Positions 1-7,936 of a DNA stretch of 54,857 nucleotides are shown here, one piece after another. The notes beneath the pieces are model-generated. The model worked only from the letters and a program-made list of their open reading frames with translations, ran no database searches and was not told the origin of the DNA. Numbering within the stretch: position 1 is the stretch's first letter; each line of letters opens with the position of its first letter. Location: NCBI GenBank assembly GCA_903954065.1, contig CAJBME010000187.1, forward strand, positions 1-54,857, read 5' to 3'. A program made the translations under genes and the position numbers. The stretch is from an uncultured bacterium (GTDB lineage Bacteria; Verrucomicrobiota; Verrucomicrobiia; Verrucomicrobiales; V1-33).

Positions 1-360
1 CTGCCCGATACCCTGCTAGGACTCATGCTGCTCTATGCGCTGCATGCGGACAGCGATCTTGACGCGGAAAAAATTTATCATAACTTATCCAGCAATCCCG
101 AACTTGAAAAGAATACCATGTCCGTCGCCGAAAAATTGATCGCCCAAGGCCGTGAGGAAGGGATCTCTCAAGGAATCTCCCAAGGGATCTCCCGAGGCCG
201 CGAGTCTGGATTATGGATTGGGCGGATTCAACTTCTGGAGGAGTTCCTGGATCTGCCGGCAAGTTCCGGTGAGTCGCTGGCCGCTCTCAGCCTTGAGGAG
301 CTCAAAGCCATGCAGGAGCGGCTGCACGGAGAGTATGAACTGCGCTTCAAGCGGCGCTGA
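1..360 (+). CDS. C-terminal part of an Rpn/YhgA-like PD-(D/E)XK nuclease family protein (5' partial)
   Basis: The reading frame is open from base 1, so the gene begins outside the window and only its last 119 codons are seen. The visible part has a helical segment (LLYALHADSDLD) followed by a charged region ending in three successive GISQ/GISR tetrapeptides, written in DNA as three near-identical 12-bp repeats at about 160-195. Such a glycine-glutamine/glutamate repeat tail is typical of the Rpn family (recombination-promoting nuclease, formerly putative transposase). The catalytic nuclease domain would lie upstream and cannot be checked. Family assignment rests on this tail, so confidence is moderate. 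The ATG at 25 is internal, not the start. Confidence 0.6.
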   Translation: MPDTLLGLMLLYALHADSDLDAEKIYHNLSSNPELEKNTMSVAEKLIAQGREEGISQGISQGISRGRESGLWIGRIQLLEEFLDLPASSGESLAALSLEELKAMQERLHGEYELRFKRR

Positions 361-618
361 TTTTTAAGGAGCTGGGACGAATGTCGGGTAGTTAAGGACG
401 ATGCAGTTGATGCGCCTGAAACTATCGAAGCGCTGGCTTTAGCCGGCGAAGCTATCATTGCGAGGTTGGACAGGTCTGAGGTAGCGTGAGGCGGATCTTG
501 GTCGTCATCACCCCTGCTTTCGGCGAAACCTCTCCGGCGGGAGTATTTAGCCGGCTTAGTCGACCGTTGGAGGTGCTGAGGAAACCCGGGGCCCGCGCCA
601 AGCGGGAATGCGGGAATG
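361..618. other. Intergenic stretch with a short open remnant
   Basis: No complete gene is visible. After the stop of the Rpn-like gene, the same frame stays open for a further 42 codons to a TGA at 487-489 and encodes an acidic peptide (containing APETIEALALAGEAI) with no usable start codon. It may be the tail of a lost gene or chance. The rest, up to the convergent response regulator end at 619, shows nothing recognisable. Confidence 0.35.
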
Positions 619-1413
619 CTACACGAAATTCCTGAGGCGACGGACTTCGAGGCGGCTCAGCGTTAGGGGCTCTGGGATGTCTTTGAAAAACACCTGGGTT
701 TGCTCACGATCGAGCCGGGACACATGTTGGATCTGCTGGCAATTGACCAGCAGGCTGCGGCTGATCCGGGCAAAGAGCTCCACCGGCAGCCTAGCCTCCC
801 AATGGGAAAGCGTGCTTTTGATCATGACCGGCTTGCCGCCGGCCGCAAGAATGCACGTGTAATCCCCTTGGCTCCGGGCGGCGGCGATACGGTCGACTCT
901 GACGATACGCACATAGCCGCTGTCCTGCAACCGGACCAGATCCGCCGCCTCCAGTGGTGTTTCAGAGACCAGCTGGGGAACCAGGGCAGGACTTGCTGCA
1001 GCGCCCGCGGGGGGCTGGGAGAGCGCCCGATGGAGGTGCGCCACTGTTCGGGCGAGCCGGTCCGGGTGCACTGGCTTGGTCAGGTAATCGAGGGCGTGCA
1101 CCTCAAAGGCTCGGAGAGCATAACGGTCGAAGGCGGTGACAAACACGACCGCAGGAAGCGGATCGATGCCCTCGAGGTGCGGCAGCAGGTCGAAGCCATT
1201 GTCCGGCGGCATTTGCACATCGAGAAAAATAACCTCTGGCCGGGTGGCGGCCACCAGCTCCACCGCGGACTGGACGTTGCGCGCCTCCCCCACGATGACA
1301 ATTTCGGGATGCTGCTTCAAGCGATCACGGAGATCCCTTCGCAGCAACGATTCGTCATCGACCAGAATCGCGCGGAGCGCCTTGGGCGGGAGTGTCAGGC
1401 TGGAGGCGTTCAT
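619..1413 (-). CDS. LytTR-family response regulator
   Basis: This 264-residue protein has an N-terminal receiver domain (about residues 13-130) with the acidic pair VDD near residues 18-20, the phospho-acceptor D65 in FLDVQMPP, and the conserved TAF and KPV motifs. A LytTR DNA-binding domain follows (about 165-264), with RSLLVN and a C-terminal LTLSRLEVRRL. Family members bind DNA as dimers and are activated by a partner kinase. The start ATG at 1413 overlaps the stop of the kinase gene in an ATGA, indicating translational coupling. The open frame continues further upstream, but that part only shadows the kinase gene. The target genes are not evident from the sequence. Confidence 0.9.
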   Translation of the reverse strand: MNASSLTLPPKALRAILVDDESLLRRDLRDRLKQHPEIVIVGEARNVQSAVELVAATRPEVIFLDVQMPPDNGFDLLPHLEGIDPLPAVVFVTAFDRYALRAFEVHALDYLTKPVHPDRLARTVAHLHRALSQPPAGAAASPALVPQLVSETPLEAADLVRLQDSGYVRIVRVDRIAAARSQGDYTCILAAGGKPVMIKSTLSHWEARLPVELFARISRSLLVNCQQIQHVSRLDREQTQVFFKDIPEPLTLSRLEVRRLRNFV

Positions 1414-2549
1414 GCGGTTCCGGAAACGGGGAGTGAGACTTGCGCTCTGACGGCGGTGGCGGTGCGATCGAACGTTAGCTCGGCTTGGTCGCCATAAAGG
1501 AGGTGCAGGCGTTTCCTGAGATTGGCGATGCCGAGTCCGGTGGATGCCGGGCCGTGTGGTTCCACCCAGCGGCCGGTGTTTTCCACCATCAGCCGCAGTC
1601 GCCCCTCCGACAGTCGCGCCTCGATGGCAATGCAGAGCGGAGGCGGGCTGGTGTTCTGGCCGTATTTGATGGCGTTTTCCAGCAGCGGCTGGATCAAGGC
1701 GGTGGGTACGTGCGCGGCGCAAGCCTCCGCACTCACCTCGACACGGGTCTCCAGGTTTTCCTGAAAGCGCATCTTCTCCACCAGGAGATAGTTTTCAAGG
1801 GCGGTAACTTCTTGGCCGAGAGGGTGTTGGAATTTATCCTGTGACTCCTGAGCCAGCGAGAAGCGCAGGTAGTCGGCCAACGACTGGGTCACCTGGTAAA
1901 CCATTTCCTCATCCTTCCGCACTGCCATGATGGTGGCGAGGGCATTGAAGAGGAAATGGGGGTTCACCTGGGAGCGCAGCAGCTTGAGTTCAGACTGCTG
2001 GAACTCCCGCTCGATCGCGGCATGGAGCTTGATGGACTTGATGCCAAAATAGAGCAGCATCCAAATCATGAACATGGCCGCCCTGATGTAAAAAATCGCG
2101 ACCCAGGACTGACTCTCGAGACTGGGAAGTCCGAAAGCGAGAACCAAGCGGTCGACCCCCATCAACTCGACATAGGAGAGCAGCAGCGAGACGGGGAGCA
2201 TCACAGGAACCAACAGCCAGCGGTTCGAGAAGCGGCTAAATGCCCAGGAGCAGCAGGGTCTGAGCGCCAGCGTGATCAGGAAACCGTTCAGGGGACGGGT
2301 AAAGGCATAACAGAGATGGGACGGATCTGTGACCGAATCCGTCAACAGGAACAGCACCGGCACGAGAAAATTGATCCCCCAACCGCCGATTTGCAGCGGC
2401 CAGAACGAAAGGAACCAGGTAGATCCCGTGCCGGGTCCTGCCCCCTTGCTCGGCGGGCCCTTGATCGCGGTCCGCCACGATGATGGGCCGGGCGTCGCTG
2501 CCCAATCCAGCAGAACATTCCGGAGCTTTTGATAGAATTGATGAATCAT
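1410..2549 (-). CDS. LytS/YehU-type sensor histidine kinase
   Basis: The protein has 379 residues from the ATG at 2549. The N-terminal half holds about four hydrophobic segments (around residues 45-170). The His_kinase domain (Pfam PF06580 type) starts at about residue 185 with SQVNPHFLFN and phospho-acceptor H198, and is followed by an HATPase region with LLENAIKYG and GLGIANLRKRL. It should phosphorylate the response regulator whose gene overlaps its 3' end by four bases. The start is uncertain: the frame extends upstream to 2678, but the extra residues are low-complexity and the ATG at 2549 immediately precedes a normal-looking N-terminus. The sensed signal is unknown, and no separate sensor domain is recognisable. 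Confidence 0.88.
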   Translation of the reverse strand: MIHQFYQKLRNVLLDWAATPGPSSWRTAIKGPPSKGAGPGTGSTWFLSFWPLQIGGWGINFLVPVLFLLTDSVTDPSHLCYAFTRPLNGFLITLALRPCCSWAFSRFSNRWLLVPVMLPVSLLLSYVELMGVDRLVLAFGLPSLESQSWVAIFYIRAAMFMIWMLLYFGIKSIKLHAAIEREFQQSELKLLRSQVNPHFLFNALATIMAVRKDEEMVYQVTQSLADYLRFSLAQESQDKFQHPLGQEVTALENYLLVEKMRFQENLETRVEVSAEACAAHVPTALIQPLLENAIKYGQNTSPPPLCIAIEARLSEGRLRLMVENTGRWVEPHGPASTGLGIANLRKRLHLLYGDQAELTFDRTATAVRAQVSLPVSGTA

Positions 2550-2680
2550 TTTTTTTGATGCGCCAAGCTGGGGCTTGGCGTTCCCAGGGAGGGGGGGCAT
2601 GTTGTTTTCTGGGTGGCCCTTGGCTTGCTCTGGTCGGGAGTTGCCACTAGGGTGAGGATCCTTCCTTAGACCTGACACTT

Positions 2681-2881
2681 ATGAGCACTCCGAACGAAAA
2701 GAAAACCAGTGGTACGAGCGACCAGAAGCCTGCGAAGGCGGCGGTTCCTGCGCCCAAAAAATTTACTGGAGGTGGTTCTGCCTTTTTCGGCAATTCCTCG
2801 GCTAAAGGCGGTCAGGGGCAACCGCGCGGTGTGCAGGGCGGGTCGGGGTTGCGGCAGCGACGGTCGCAGCGTGGCCGCTGA
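2681..2881 (+). CDS. Small basic glycine-rich protein of unknown function
   Basis: A 66-residue open frame starts with ATG at 2681 and is transcribed divergently from the kinase gene. The product is strongly basic: a Lys/Ser/Pro-rich N-terminal half (EKKTSGTSDQKPAKAAV), a Gly-rich centre (FTGGGSAFFGNSSAKGG) and an Arg/Gln-rich end (LRQRRSQRGR). It looks disordered and could bind nucleic acid, but that is inference from composition only. No family is recognised. It sits alone in its gap, and a hairpin lies about 70 bases downstream, which makes a real short transcript plausible. Confidence that it is a gene is moderate. Confidence 0.5.
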   Translation: MSTPNEKKTSGTSDQKPAKAAVPAPKKFTGGGSAFFGNSSAKGGQGQPRGVQGGSGLRQRRSQRGR

Positions 2882-2953
2882 GCGGGCTGTTCGGCTGTGG
2901 GAGGGCCGCTCCGGTGGGAGCGGTGTGGGGAGGAGATGGGTTCTTGAATTACA

Positions 2954-2981
2954 TTTAATCCTTTATTATCAAAGGATTAAA
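2954..2981. terminator. AT-rich hairpin between convergent genes
   Basis: A perfect 11-bp inverted repeat, TTTAATCCTTT at 2954-2964 and AAAGGATTAAA at 2971-2981, surrounds a 6-base loop. It lies between the ends of the small basic protein gene (plus strand) and the aminotransferase gene (minus strand), and its right arm overlaps the aminotransferase stop codon. The position suits a bidirectional transcription end, but the stem is AT-rich and lacks the usual GC core. Confidence 0.45.
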
Positions 2982-4059
2982 TCTTTGTCATGACATCATC
3001 CAGAGCTGTGAGCACGGTGGTCATGCTGGCCACGGTTTCGTCTCCCATGTTGGAGATGCGGAAAGTTTTGCCTTTCAATTTCCCGTATCCGCCGTCGATG
3101 GCGATTTTGTGATCTTTTTTGAGGGTGGAGACGAGTTGGGCGACGTCGATTTCGCGGGTATTTTTCACGCAGGTGAGAGATTTTGAGCGATATCCTTCGG
3201 GGGCGAGGAAGCCGAGTTGGTGGGAGTTGACCCATTCGGCGGTCAGGGCGTTGAGGGCGGCGTGACGGGCGAAGCGGTTTTCCAAGCCTTCGGCCATGAT
3301 TTTTTCCATGCGATGGCGCAGTCCGTAGATCAGGGAGATGGCTGGGGTGGACGGCGTCATGTCATTTTCGCCATTCTTTTGGAATTCGATGAAGTCGAAG
3401 TAGTACCCGCGGTTGCTGATGGTGGCGGCGCGTTCCATGGCGGCGGTGGAGGCGGAGAAGACGGCCAGGCCTGGCGGCAGGGCGAGTGCTTTCTGGGTGC
3501 CGAGCAGCATGACATCGACGCCCCATTCATCCATAGGGGTGGGCACGGTGGTGAATGACGAGACGGTATCGGTGATGATGAGGACGTCCGGGTATTTGGA
3601 CTTCACGAGTTTGGCGATGTCGCCGAGGGGGTTGAGTACGCCGGTGGACGTCTCGTTATGGACGATGGTCATGGCGTCGAAGCCGCCGGCGGAGAGGGCG
3701 GCATCGACCAATTCCGGGGTGATGGGCTGACCCCATTCGACTTTGAGGGCCACGGCTTCTTTACCGCAGTTGAGTGAGACGTCGTACCATTTGTCGGAGA
3801 ACGCGCCGCAGCAACAATTGAGGACTTTTTTGGCGACCAGATTACGCACGGCCCCTTCCATGATGCCCCAGGCGGACGAAGTGCAGAGGTAGACCGGCTG
3901 GGTGGTGCCGAAAGCGGTGCGGAGGTGCGGCTGGATGGAGGCGTAGAGGTTTTGGAAGTCCTTGGTTCGGTGTCCGATCATGGGGGCGGACATGGCTGCG
4001 AAGGTGTCGGCGCTGACTTCGATGGGACCCGGGATATAGAGTTTGATATGATCAGACAT
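2977..4059 (-). CDS. Class V pyridoxal-phosphate aminotransferase (alanine-glyoxylate / serine-pyruvate type)
   Basis: The 360-residue length is normal for the family. The pattern is that of fold-type I class V aminotransferases: an N-terminal YIPGPIEVS, HNETSTG near residues 134-140, the PLP-ring aspartate D164 in IITDTVSS, and the Schiff-base lysine K190 in LLGTQKALALPPGLA. Relatives transfer amino groups between serine or alanine and glyoxylate or pyruvate, and some act as phosphoserine aminotransferases. The substrate cannot be decided from sequence. A run of three cysteines (NCCCGAF, around residue 81) is unusual. The gene appears monocistronic, with a hairpin at its 3' end and a gap of about 300 bp to the divergent EboE-like gene. 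Confidence 0.88.
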   Translation of the reverse strand: MSDHIKLYIPGPIEVSADTFAAMSAPMIGHRTKDFQNLYASIQPHLRTAFGTTQPVYLCTSSAWGIMEGAVRNLVAKKVLNCCCGAFSDKWYDVSLNCGKEAVALKVEWGQPITPELVDAALSAGGFDAMTIVHNETSTGVLNPLGDIAKLVKSKYPDVLIITDTVSSFTTVPTPMDEWGVDVMLLGTQKALALPPGLAVFSASTAAMERAATISNRGYYFDFIEFQKNGENDMTPSTPAISLIYGLRHRMEKIMAEGLENRFARHAALNALTAEWVNSHQLGFLAPEGYRSKSLTCVKNTREIDVAQLVSTLKKDHKIAIDGGYGKLKGKTFRISNMGDETVASMTTVLTALDDVMTKI

Positions 4060-4357
4060 ATGAAGCGTGCGGTTGAGGTGGCTGCAGAAAATGGAAAGAG
4101 GGGACTTAACGGCGGCTCCAGCGAATGGGAAATGAAATCTTGGTGCGCAGCGGGCGGATGCTGCCGAGGCTGGCGCGTTGATTTTTGCTGCCGGTATTTT
4201 TCAACAAGCGAGAGCGATCTGGCTGCGGAAAACTTTCACTTAGGGTTTCCTGTAGGGGAAATCTGGTTTTTGGTGGGGTGTGCGTGGTGATGATGGCTGG
4301 GCGGCTGGTTGGCTGTTCTGGCTGGCGAGCCACGATTTCCATTTGATTTCAGCAACG
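4060..4357. other. Divergent intergenic region
   Basis: This stretch separates the aminotransferase (minus) and EboE-like (plus) genes and must carry promoters for both, but no convincing -10/-35 pair or operator is visible. Open frames crossing it have no protein-like composition. Confidence 0.5.
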
Positions 4358-5533
4358 ATGAGACTTCCTCAAGGCCACCATCTCGCTTATTGCACCAACA
4401 TCCACCGCGGTGAGACGTGGGAGGAAGTTTTTGCTGCGTTATCGACCCATGCGTTGGCGGTGCGCGACCGGGTGTCGGGCGGGGCGCCATTTGGGCTGGG
4501 TTTGCGGCTGGGGGCGGTGGCGGCGCGGGAGCTGGCTGATCGTGATGCTTTGCTGGCGTTTCAGCGGTGGCTGGAGCGGGAGAATTGTTATGTCTTCACT
4601 ATCAACGGGTTTCCTTACGGCCAATTTCATGGAACGCGGGTGAAGGAGCGAGTGTATCAACCTGACTGGGCGACCCGCGAGCGGCTTGATTACACGATGG
4701 GGTTATTTGATTTGATGGCGGAGCTGGTGCCGCGCGGTGGGGAGGGGAGTGTGAGCACGCTGCCGTTGTCGTTTAAGGGATTTGACTGGACCCCGTTCGA
4801 GCGGCAGGCGGCCCGTCAGCACTTGCTGGAGTGTGCGGCGCACATTGAAAAGCTGGTGCAAGTGAGCGGTCGCGATCTGCATTTGGGGCTGGAGCCGGAA
4901 CCGTTGTGCACGATTGAAACGACCGGTGAGCTCATCGAATTTCTCAGTGAATTTGATGATGATTTCCGGCGGGTCATCGGGGTGAACTACGATTGTTGTC
5001 ATTTGGCCATTGAGTTTGAAGACCCGCGTGAGGCGTTGGCGCAGTTGGCGGCCGCCGGGGTGCGGGTCAGCAAATTTCATGTGAGCTCGGCGTTGCGGTT
5101 GCATCCCAGTGCGGAGGGGTTGGCCCGGTTGCGGGAATTTGATGAGGAAACGTATCTCCACCAGGTGGTGGTGCGCCCGGCCGGTGGAGGTCCCTTGCGG
5201 CGGTACGTTGATTTGCCTGATGCCTTGCTGGCGGCGGCGGAAGGACGAGAGGCGGTCAATAGGGCGGGAGGCGACGGGTCAGATGAATGGCGTGTTCATT
5301 TTCATGTGCCGGTCCACGCCCATCCGGATCTTGTCTTTCGCGACACCCGGGATCACGTCAGCGGCATGCTCGATGTGCTGGCGGCATCCCCTGGATTGTG
5401 TCATCACCTTGAGATTGAGACGTATACATGGGGAGTGCTGCCGGGAGAGCTGCGCCGGTCCAATGTCACCGACCAGATCGCGGCCGAGTACGAATGGGTG
5501 CTGGGTGAGATGCGCCAGCGGGGGCTGGCCTGA
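4358..5533 (+). CDS. eboE: EboE-like TIM-barrel protein (sugar phosphate isomerase/epimerase fold)
   Basis: A 391-residue protein from the ATG at 4358; the open frame begins at 4280, but the signature starts at MRLPQGHHLAYCTNIHRGET. The CTNIHxGE(T/S)W opening is, from memory, characteristic of EboE, the xylose-isomerase-like member of the ebo gene set, which helps move metabolite precursors to the periplasm in cyanobacteria and occurs in other phyla. Further TIM-barrel features are LGLEPEPLCTIE (metal/substrate region), VNYDCCHLAIEFE and FHVPVHAHPDLVF. No eboA, B, C, D or F is adjacent, so the job here is uncertain: it may act with partners elsewhere or be a stand-alone isomerase. Confidence 0.72.
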   Translation: MRLPQGHHLAYCTNIHRGETWEEVFAALSTHALAVRDRVSGGAPFGLGLRLGAVAARELADRDALLAFQRWLERENCYVFTINGFPYGQFHGTRVKERVYQPDWATRERLDYTMGLFDLMAELVPRGGEGSVSTLPLSFKGFDWTPFERQAARQHLLECAAHIEKLVQVSGRDLHLGLEPEPLCTIETTGELIEFLSEFDDDFRRVIGVNYDCCHLAIEFEDPREALAQLAAAGVRVSKFHVSSALRLHPSAEGLARLREFDEETYLHQVVVRPAGGGPLRRYVDLPDALLAAAEGREAVNRAGGDGSDEWRVHFHVPVHAHPDLVFRDTRDHVSGMLDVLAASPGLCHHLEIETYTWGVLPGELRRSNVTDQIAAEYEWVLGEMRQRGLA

Positions 5534-5554
5534 CATTGGGCGGAGGCGTCGGGC

Positions 5555-6613
5555 TTATGGACGGCCGAGGGAGATGGGCTGTTGCCAGGACTCACGCCAT
5601 CCGGTGGGGTCGTGATGGGCGAGTTGCAGTAGGTTTTCGCGGAGGCGGACGACGAGAAATCCCTTGGCCGTGCTCTCGATTTCTGGGGTGCGCGGATCCC
5701 GGTCCTGCTGGGGTGACGGGCACATGAAGACTGGGTATCCTTCCCATGTGTACTGGGCGAACGCGTGTTCGTGACCATGGAGGAGGAGGACGATGTTGTA
5801 GGGGGCGATGACTTCCTTGAGGGCGGCGAGGTCCTCGGGAGACCACCATTTTTCCAGTCCCCATCCCCGCAATCCATAATGCCAGATGAGGATGACTGGG
5901 CGGCCGCTGTCGCCGACCTGTTGGCGGAGGGTTTCGCGAAGGAATTCCAGACTGTGGAGCGGGTTGTTCCACGGGGCTTCGCGGTCATAGACCGGCCGTG
6001 GAGACTGACCGGGAAACAGATTGAGCTGGACGAGGTGGAGCGGACCCCAGTTCCAGGCGTAGTGGTAGTGGTGGCGGTCGTAATGGATTTTCTCTGGGCC
6101 CTGACGGCGGCGGTGGCGCTCGATGACCTGGCGTTGCACGTCGCTGAATCCGGGCGCGCTGGCGGGGGATAGATCGTGATTGCCGATGCCTTCGAAGACG
6201 CGATGGCGGAGCAGGGCGTTTCCGGATGGGTCGAAAAACCGCTCGTAACAGCGCCAATGTCGGGGGTCGTCTACGACGTCGACTAGATCTCCGGCGATGA
6301 TGACGCCGCGGGGTTCATCGACGGTGCCGCCGAGTGGAAACGGTTTTCCGGGGAGGTTGTTGAGTGTTTGGATGGTGGCCTCGGTGCCGGCGGTGCCCCA
6401 TTTATCGAGGTGGATTTGCGGATCGGCCATCACATAAAATGTCACATCTGGGCGTGGGACGGAGGGAGTGGCTGGCGGTTCGGCGTCGACCGATGGGTTG
6501 GGCGGTGAGCTGGCGTGCGTGGACGGGGGAAAGAGCGGGCTGGCCGCCAGGCTGCCCAGGAGCAGGTGTTTGAGGGTGGCGCGTCGGGAGCGGGTGGCTG
6601 GGGGCTGGGGCAT
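5555..6613 (-). CDS. Exported calcineurin-like metallophosphoesterase
   Basis: A 352-residue protein from the ATG at 6613. The N-terminus (SRRATLKHLLLGSLAASPLF) has a twin arginine followed by a hydrophobic stretch, suggesting Tat export; the RR pair is not in a perfect SRRxFLK motif. Metallophosphoesterase motifs follow in order: VMADPQIH, IIAGDLVD, EGIGNHDLS, ILIWHYG and LLLHGHEHAF. Together these give the two-metal site of the family. The substrate is unknown; cyclic nucleotides, nucleotides, sugar phosphates or phosphoproteins are all possible. The gene converges on the EboE-like gene with only 21 bp between them, and shares a 79-bp divergent region with the SDR gene. Confidence 0.85.
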   Translation of the reverse strand: MPQPPATRSRRATLKHLLLGSLAASPLFPPSTHASSPPNPSVDAEPPATPSVPRPDVTFYVMADPQIHLDKWGTAGTEATIQTLNNLPGKPFPLGGTVDEPRGVIIAGDLVDVVDDPRHWRCYERFFDPSGNALLRHRVFEGIGNHDLSPASAPGFSDVQRQVIERHRRRQGPEKIHYDRHHYHYAWNWGPLHLVQLNLFPGQSPRPVYDREAPWNNPLHSLEFLRETLRQQVGDSGRPVILIWHYGLRGWGLEKWWSPEDLAALKEVIAPYNIVLLLHGHEHAFAQYTWEGYPVFMCPSPQQDRDPRTPEIESTAKGFLVVRLRENLLQLAHHDPTGWRESWQQPISLGRP

Positions 6614-6692
6614 GCAGCGGGGTGGGGGATTGAGTCTGGGGGGCGGGGTAATTCCTTCGCGACCGATGCGGACATATGGTGCATTTTGGGAA

Positions 6693-7499
6693 ATGATCAA
6701 TGGTTCGACTGTCATGGTGACTGGCGCGTCTTCTGGACTGGGGGAGGCCTTTGCTCGGGCGCTGGCGCCGCGGGTGCGGAAGCTGATTTTGGTGGCGCGG
6801 CGCGAAGACCGGCTGGTGGAATTACGGGCCGAGTTAATGGCGGCTCACGGGACGTTGGAAGAAGTGCGTGTGTGTCGAGTCGATTTATCAGATGTCAATG
6901 AGCGAGAGAGACTTGTTGAAGAAGAAGCCGGGTCGGTCGACGTATTAGTCAACAATGCGGGGCTCGGTGATTATGGCGATTTTTCCGGGTCGGAGTGGAC
7001 GCGGACCTCGGCGATGTTGGAGGTGAATATTGCGGCGGTGACGCGACTGGCGCATGGGGTATTACCGGGGATGCGGGCGCGTGGGGCGGGGGTGATTCTC
7101 AATGTGAGTTCGTTGGCGGGGGAGATTTTTATTCCGGATTTTGCGGTGTATGCGGCGAGCAAGGCGTATGTGACGCGATTTTCCGAGGCGTTACGGATTG
7201 AGGTGCGTGGGGACGGGGTGCGGGTGGTGGCGGTGTGTCCGGGGCCGGTGCGCACGGAGTTTGGGGCGGTGGCGCGGCGCGGTGAGCATGGGCGGAGCGA
7301 GCGGCCGCTGTATGGGCTTTTGTATGCGACGCCGGAGGAGGTGGTGGCGGCGGCTCTGGCGGCGGTGGAGGCGGGGCGGGCTCAGGTTTTTCCGACGTGG
7401 CGGGTGGCGTGGCTGGCGGCCGGCTTGCAGTGGTTGCCGGCATGGGGGCGACGCTTGGCGCTCTCGCGGCGCCCGCGGCGGGTCGAAGGAAATGACTGA
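6693..7499 (+). CDS. Short-chain dehydrogenase/reductase (SDR) family oxidoreductase
   Basis: A 268-residue classical SDR. It has the nucleotide-binding motif VTGASSGLGEAF at the N-terminus, an Arg-rich second strand (LVARREDR) suggesting NADP preference, NNAG in VNNAGLGDYG, the catalytic serine in LNVSSLAG, and YAASKAY (YxxxK). The C-terminal 40 residues are hydrophobic and basic, as in DltE/YqjQ-like SDRs. The ATG at 6693 is preceded by GGGA, one of the few purine-rich leaders here; an open frame extends to 6468 but overlaps the metallophosphoesterase gene. The substrate cannot be inferred. Confidence 0.88.
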   Translation: MINGSTVMVTGASSGLGEAFARALAPRVRKLILVARREDRLVELRAELMAAHGTLEEVRVCRVDLSDVNERERLVEEEAGSVDVLVNNAGLGDYGDFSGSEWTRTSAMLEVNIAAVTRLAHGVLPGMRARGAGVILNVSSLAGEIFIPDFAVYAASKAYVTRFSEALRIEVRGDGVRVVAVCPGPVRTEFGAVARRGEHGRSERPLYGLLYATPEEVVAAALAAVEAGRAQVFPTWRVAWLAAGLQWLPAWGRRLALSRRPRRVEGND

Positions 7500-7618
7500 A
7501 GTTGCAAACAGAAGGATGAAATCCGACCGTCCTCTGTCACAATGACCCATCCCCGCCGGATGAAGGCTGGGGTGCCCGCCCTTCGTCTTTCCATTCACCA
7601 TCACCTTTTTTTCCATTC

Positions 7619-7936
7619 ATGTCCCTCGCTCCATTGTATTTCATTCTTTTCGGTACTCTTTCCGCAGCGTTTGGCATTCTGGGTTGGGTGCGCGCCAAGA
7701 GTAAGGCTTCGCTGATTGCGGGAGTGGCTTCTGGATTGTTATTGTCGCTGGCGGGCATTCTGGGGTTTCTCAAGCTGGGTGACTCGGGATTGTGGGTTGG
7801 GGGCGTGGTTTCGTTGGCCTTGTTGGGGCGATTCTTGCCGGCATTTTTGAAGACGCGGGCGTTGTATCCGGCTGGGATTATGGCGGCGCTGGCCTTGGGC
7901 GGGGTGGTGATGGCGGCCCTTCATCTTGCGCAATGA
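7619..7936 (+). CDS. TMEM14-like small integral membrane protein
   Basis: A 105-residue protein made of about four hydrophobic segments with Gly/Ala-rich helices (PLYFILFGTLSAAFGILGWV, LIAGVASGLLLSLAGILGFL and others). This matches the TMEM14 family (UPF0136), known in eukaryotic mitochondria and found in bacteria without a clear function. The ATG at 7619 follows a pyrimidine-rich leader with no Shine-Dalgarno. Its stop overlaps the start of the GH75-like gene in an ATGA, so the two are translationally coupled. The link to the next gene is positional only. Confidence 0.75.
   Translation: MSLAPLYFILFGTLSAAFGILGWVRAKSKASLIAGVASGLLLSLAGILGFLKLGDSGLWVGGVVSLALLGRFLPAFLKTRALYPAGIMAALALGGVVMAALHLAQ

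Noticed and set aside
4280..4357. Upstream start for the EboE-like gene at 4280
   Set aside because: The extra 26 residues are unrelated to the family, and the conserved N-terminus begins at the ATG at 4358.
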